Made by a program: the position numbers and the translations under genes. From Elephas maximus indicus (lineage: Eukaryota > Chordata > Mammalia > Proboscidea > Elephantidae): DNA of 64,000 bases. The stretch spans positions 108,992,823-109,056,822 of the forward strand of contig NC_064822.1 in NCBI RefSeq assembly GCF_024166365.1, written 5' to 3'. The notes beneath the pieces were generated by a model, which saw nothing but the letters and a program-made list of their open reading frames with translations, ran no database searches and was not told the origin of the DNA. Positions 63,829-64,000 of this stretch are shown here, in pieces (position 1 is the first letter of the stretch; every line of letters begins with the position of its first letter).

Positions 63829-64000
63829 AGTTTCTGGGTGGTGCGAACAGTTAACGTGCTTGGCTCTAACTGAAAGGCTGGAGAGCTGAGGCCACCTAGA
63901 AGCACCTCAGAAGAAAGGCCTGGCAATCTACTTCCCAAAAAATCAGCCATTGAAAACCCTATGGAACACAGTTTTACTCTGACACATGGGGTCATCATGG
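63829..64000 (+). mobile_element. AfroSINE (second type), cut by window end
   Basis: 'gagtttctgggtggtgcgaa', 'gcacctcagaagaaaggcct', 'ccaaaaaatcagccattgaa', 'acacatggggtcatcatgg' at the edge. Confidence 0.85.

Larger units (their letters stand above)
44398..64000 (-). other. ATF7: Large 5' intron of ATF7
   Basis: I searched by eye for the first coding exon (MGDDRPFVC-type, 16 residues) and did not find it. No other gene was recognised. Besides the repeats listed, 48.35-49.0, 50.7-51.88, 53.3-54.6, 56.35-59.25 and 62.6-63.6 kb hold AT-rich, unremarkable intronic DNA. Confidence 0.6.

Noticed and set aside
44398-64000. First coding exon of ATF7
   Set aside because: Looked for a minus-strand MGDDRPFVC-type exon ending in a donor; none found, so it is probably beyond the window.

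Overview
This window is mammalian genomic DNA. It shows intron-split genes with GT-AG (and one GC-AG) splice sites, CpG-island promoters and dense interspersed repeats. The repeats point to an afrotherian, most likely an elephant or close relative. About twenty copies of a tRNA-like SINE (box-B-like core GGTTCGAA/AGTTCGAA, then conserved CTATGGGGCAGTTCTACTC and GAGTCGGAAT blocks) match the AfroSINE family, and several L1 3' ends carry a shared 3' UTR I associate with elephant. The species call rests on remembered repeat families, not on a search.

The layout matches human 12q13 (MAP3K12 - TARBP2 - NPFF - ATF7). Region 1-4.8 kb is non-coding. It holds two MIRs and a CpG island at about 3.58-4.15 kb with a minus-strand splice donor, which I read as the untranslated first exon of MAP3K12, whose coding part would lie left of the window. 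TARBP2 (plus strand, nine coding exons, 5729-10207) is complete at 366 codons. NPFF (minus strand, three exons, 10843-11555) is complete at 115 codons and converges tail to tail with TARBP2. ATF7 (minus strand) fills the rest. Ten coding exons between 44397 and 21521 give 467 residues. The 16-residue first coding exon was not found and probably lies right of the window. The exons would then total 483 residues, a known ATF7 length.

Regions by content: 11.6-16.2 kb is intergenic with a CTCF-like site, a SINE, an exact 80-bp tandem duplication and a 5'-truncated L1. The stretch 16.4-21.5 kb is repeat-poor and probably ATF7 3' UTR. The stretch 21.7-44.3 kb is ATF7 introns, with an L2 split by nested L1s, SINEs and MIRs. 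From 44.4 to 64 kb is the large 5' intron. It holds a polypurine/polypyrimidine tract, a repeat-free block that looks like a conserved regulatory element, a two-LTR MaLR-type retroelement, a solo LTR, an MLT1 LTR and many SINE/L1 copies.

The three recognised products act separately. TARBP2 is the Dicer/RISC-loading dsRNA-binding partner, NPFF is the precursor of the RF-amide peptides, and ATF7 is a bZIP CRE-binding factor controlled by stress kinases. I see no evidence of an undescribed coding system. The most interesting signals are the GC-AG donor in ATF7 whose read-through makes a 117-codon short form, the array of ZNF143-like TCCCAGCATGC motifs around TARBP2 exon 1, the 80-bp exact tandem duplication, and the candidate enhancer near 45 kb.
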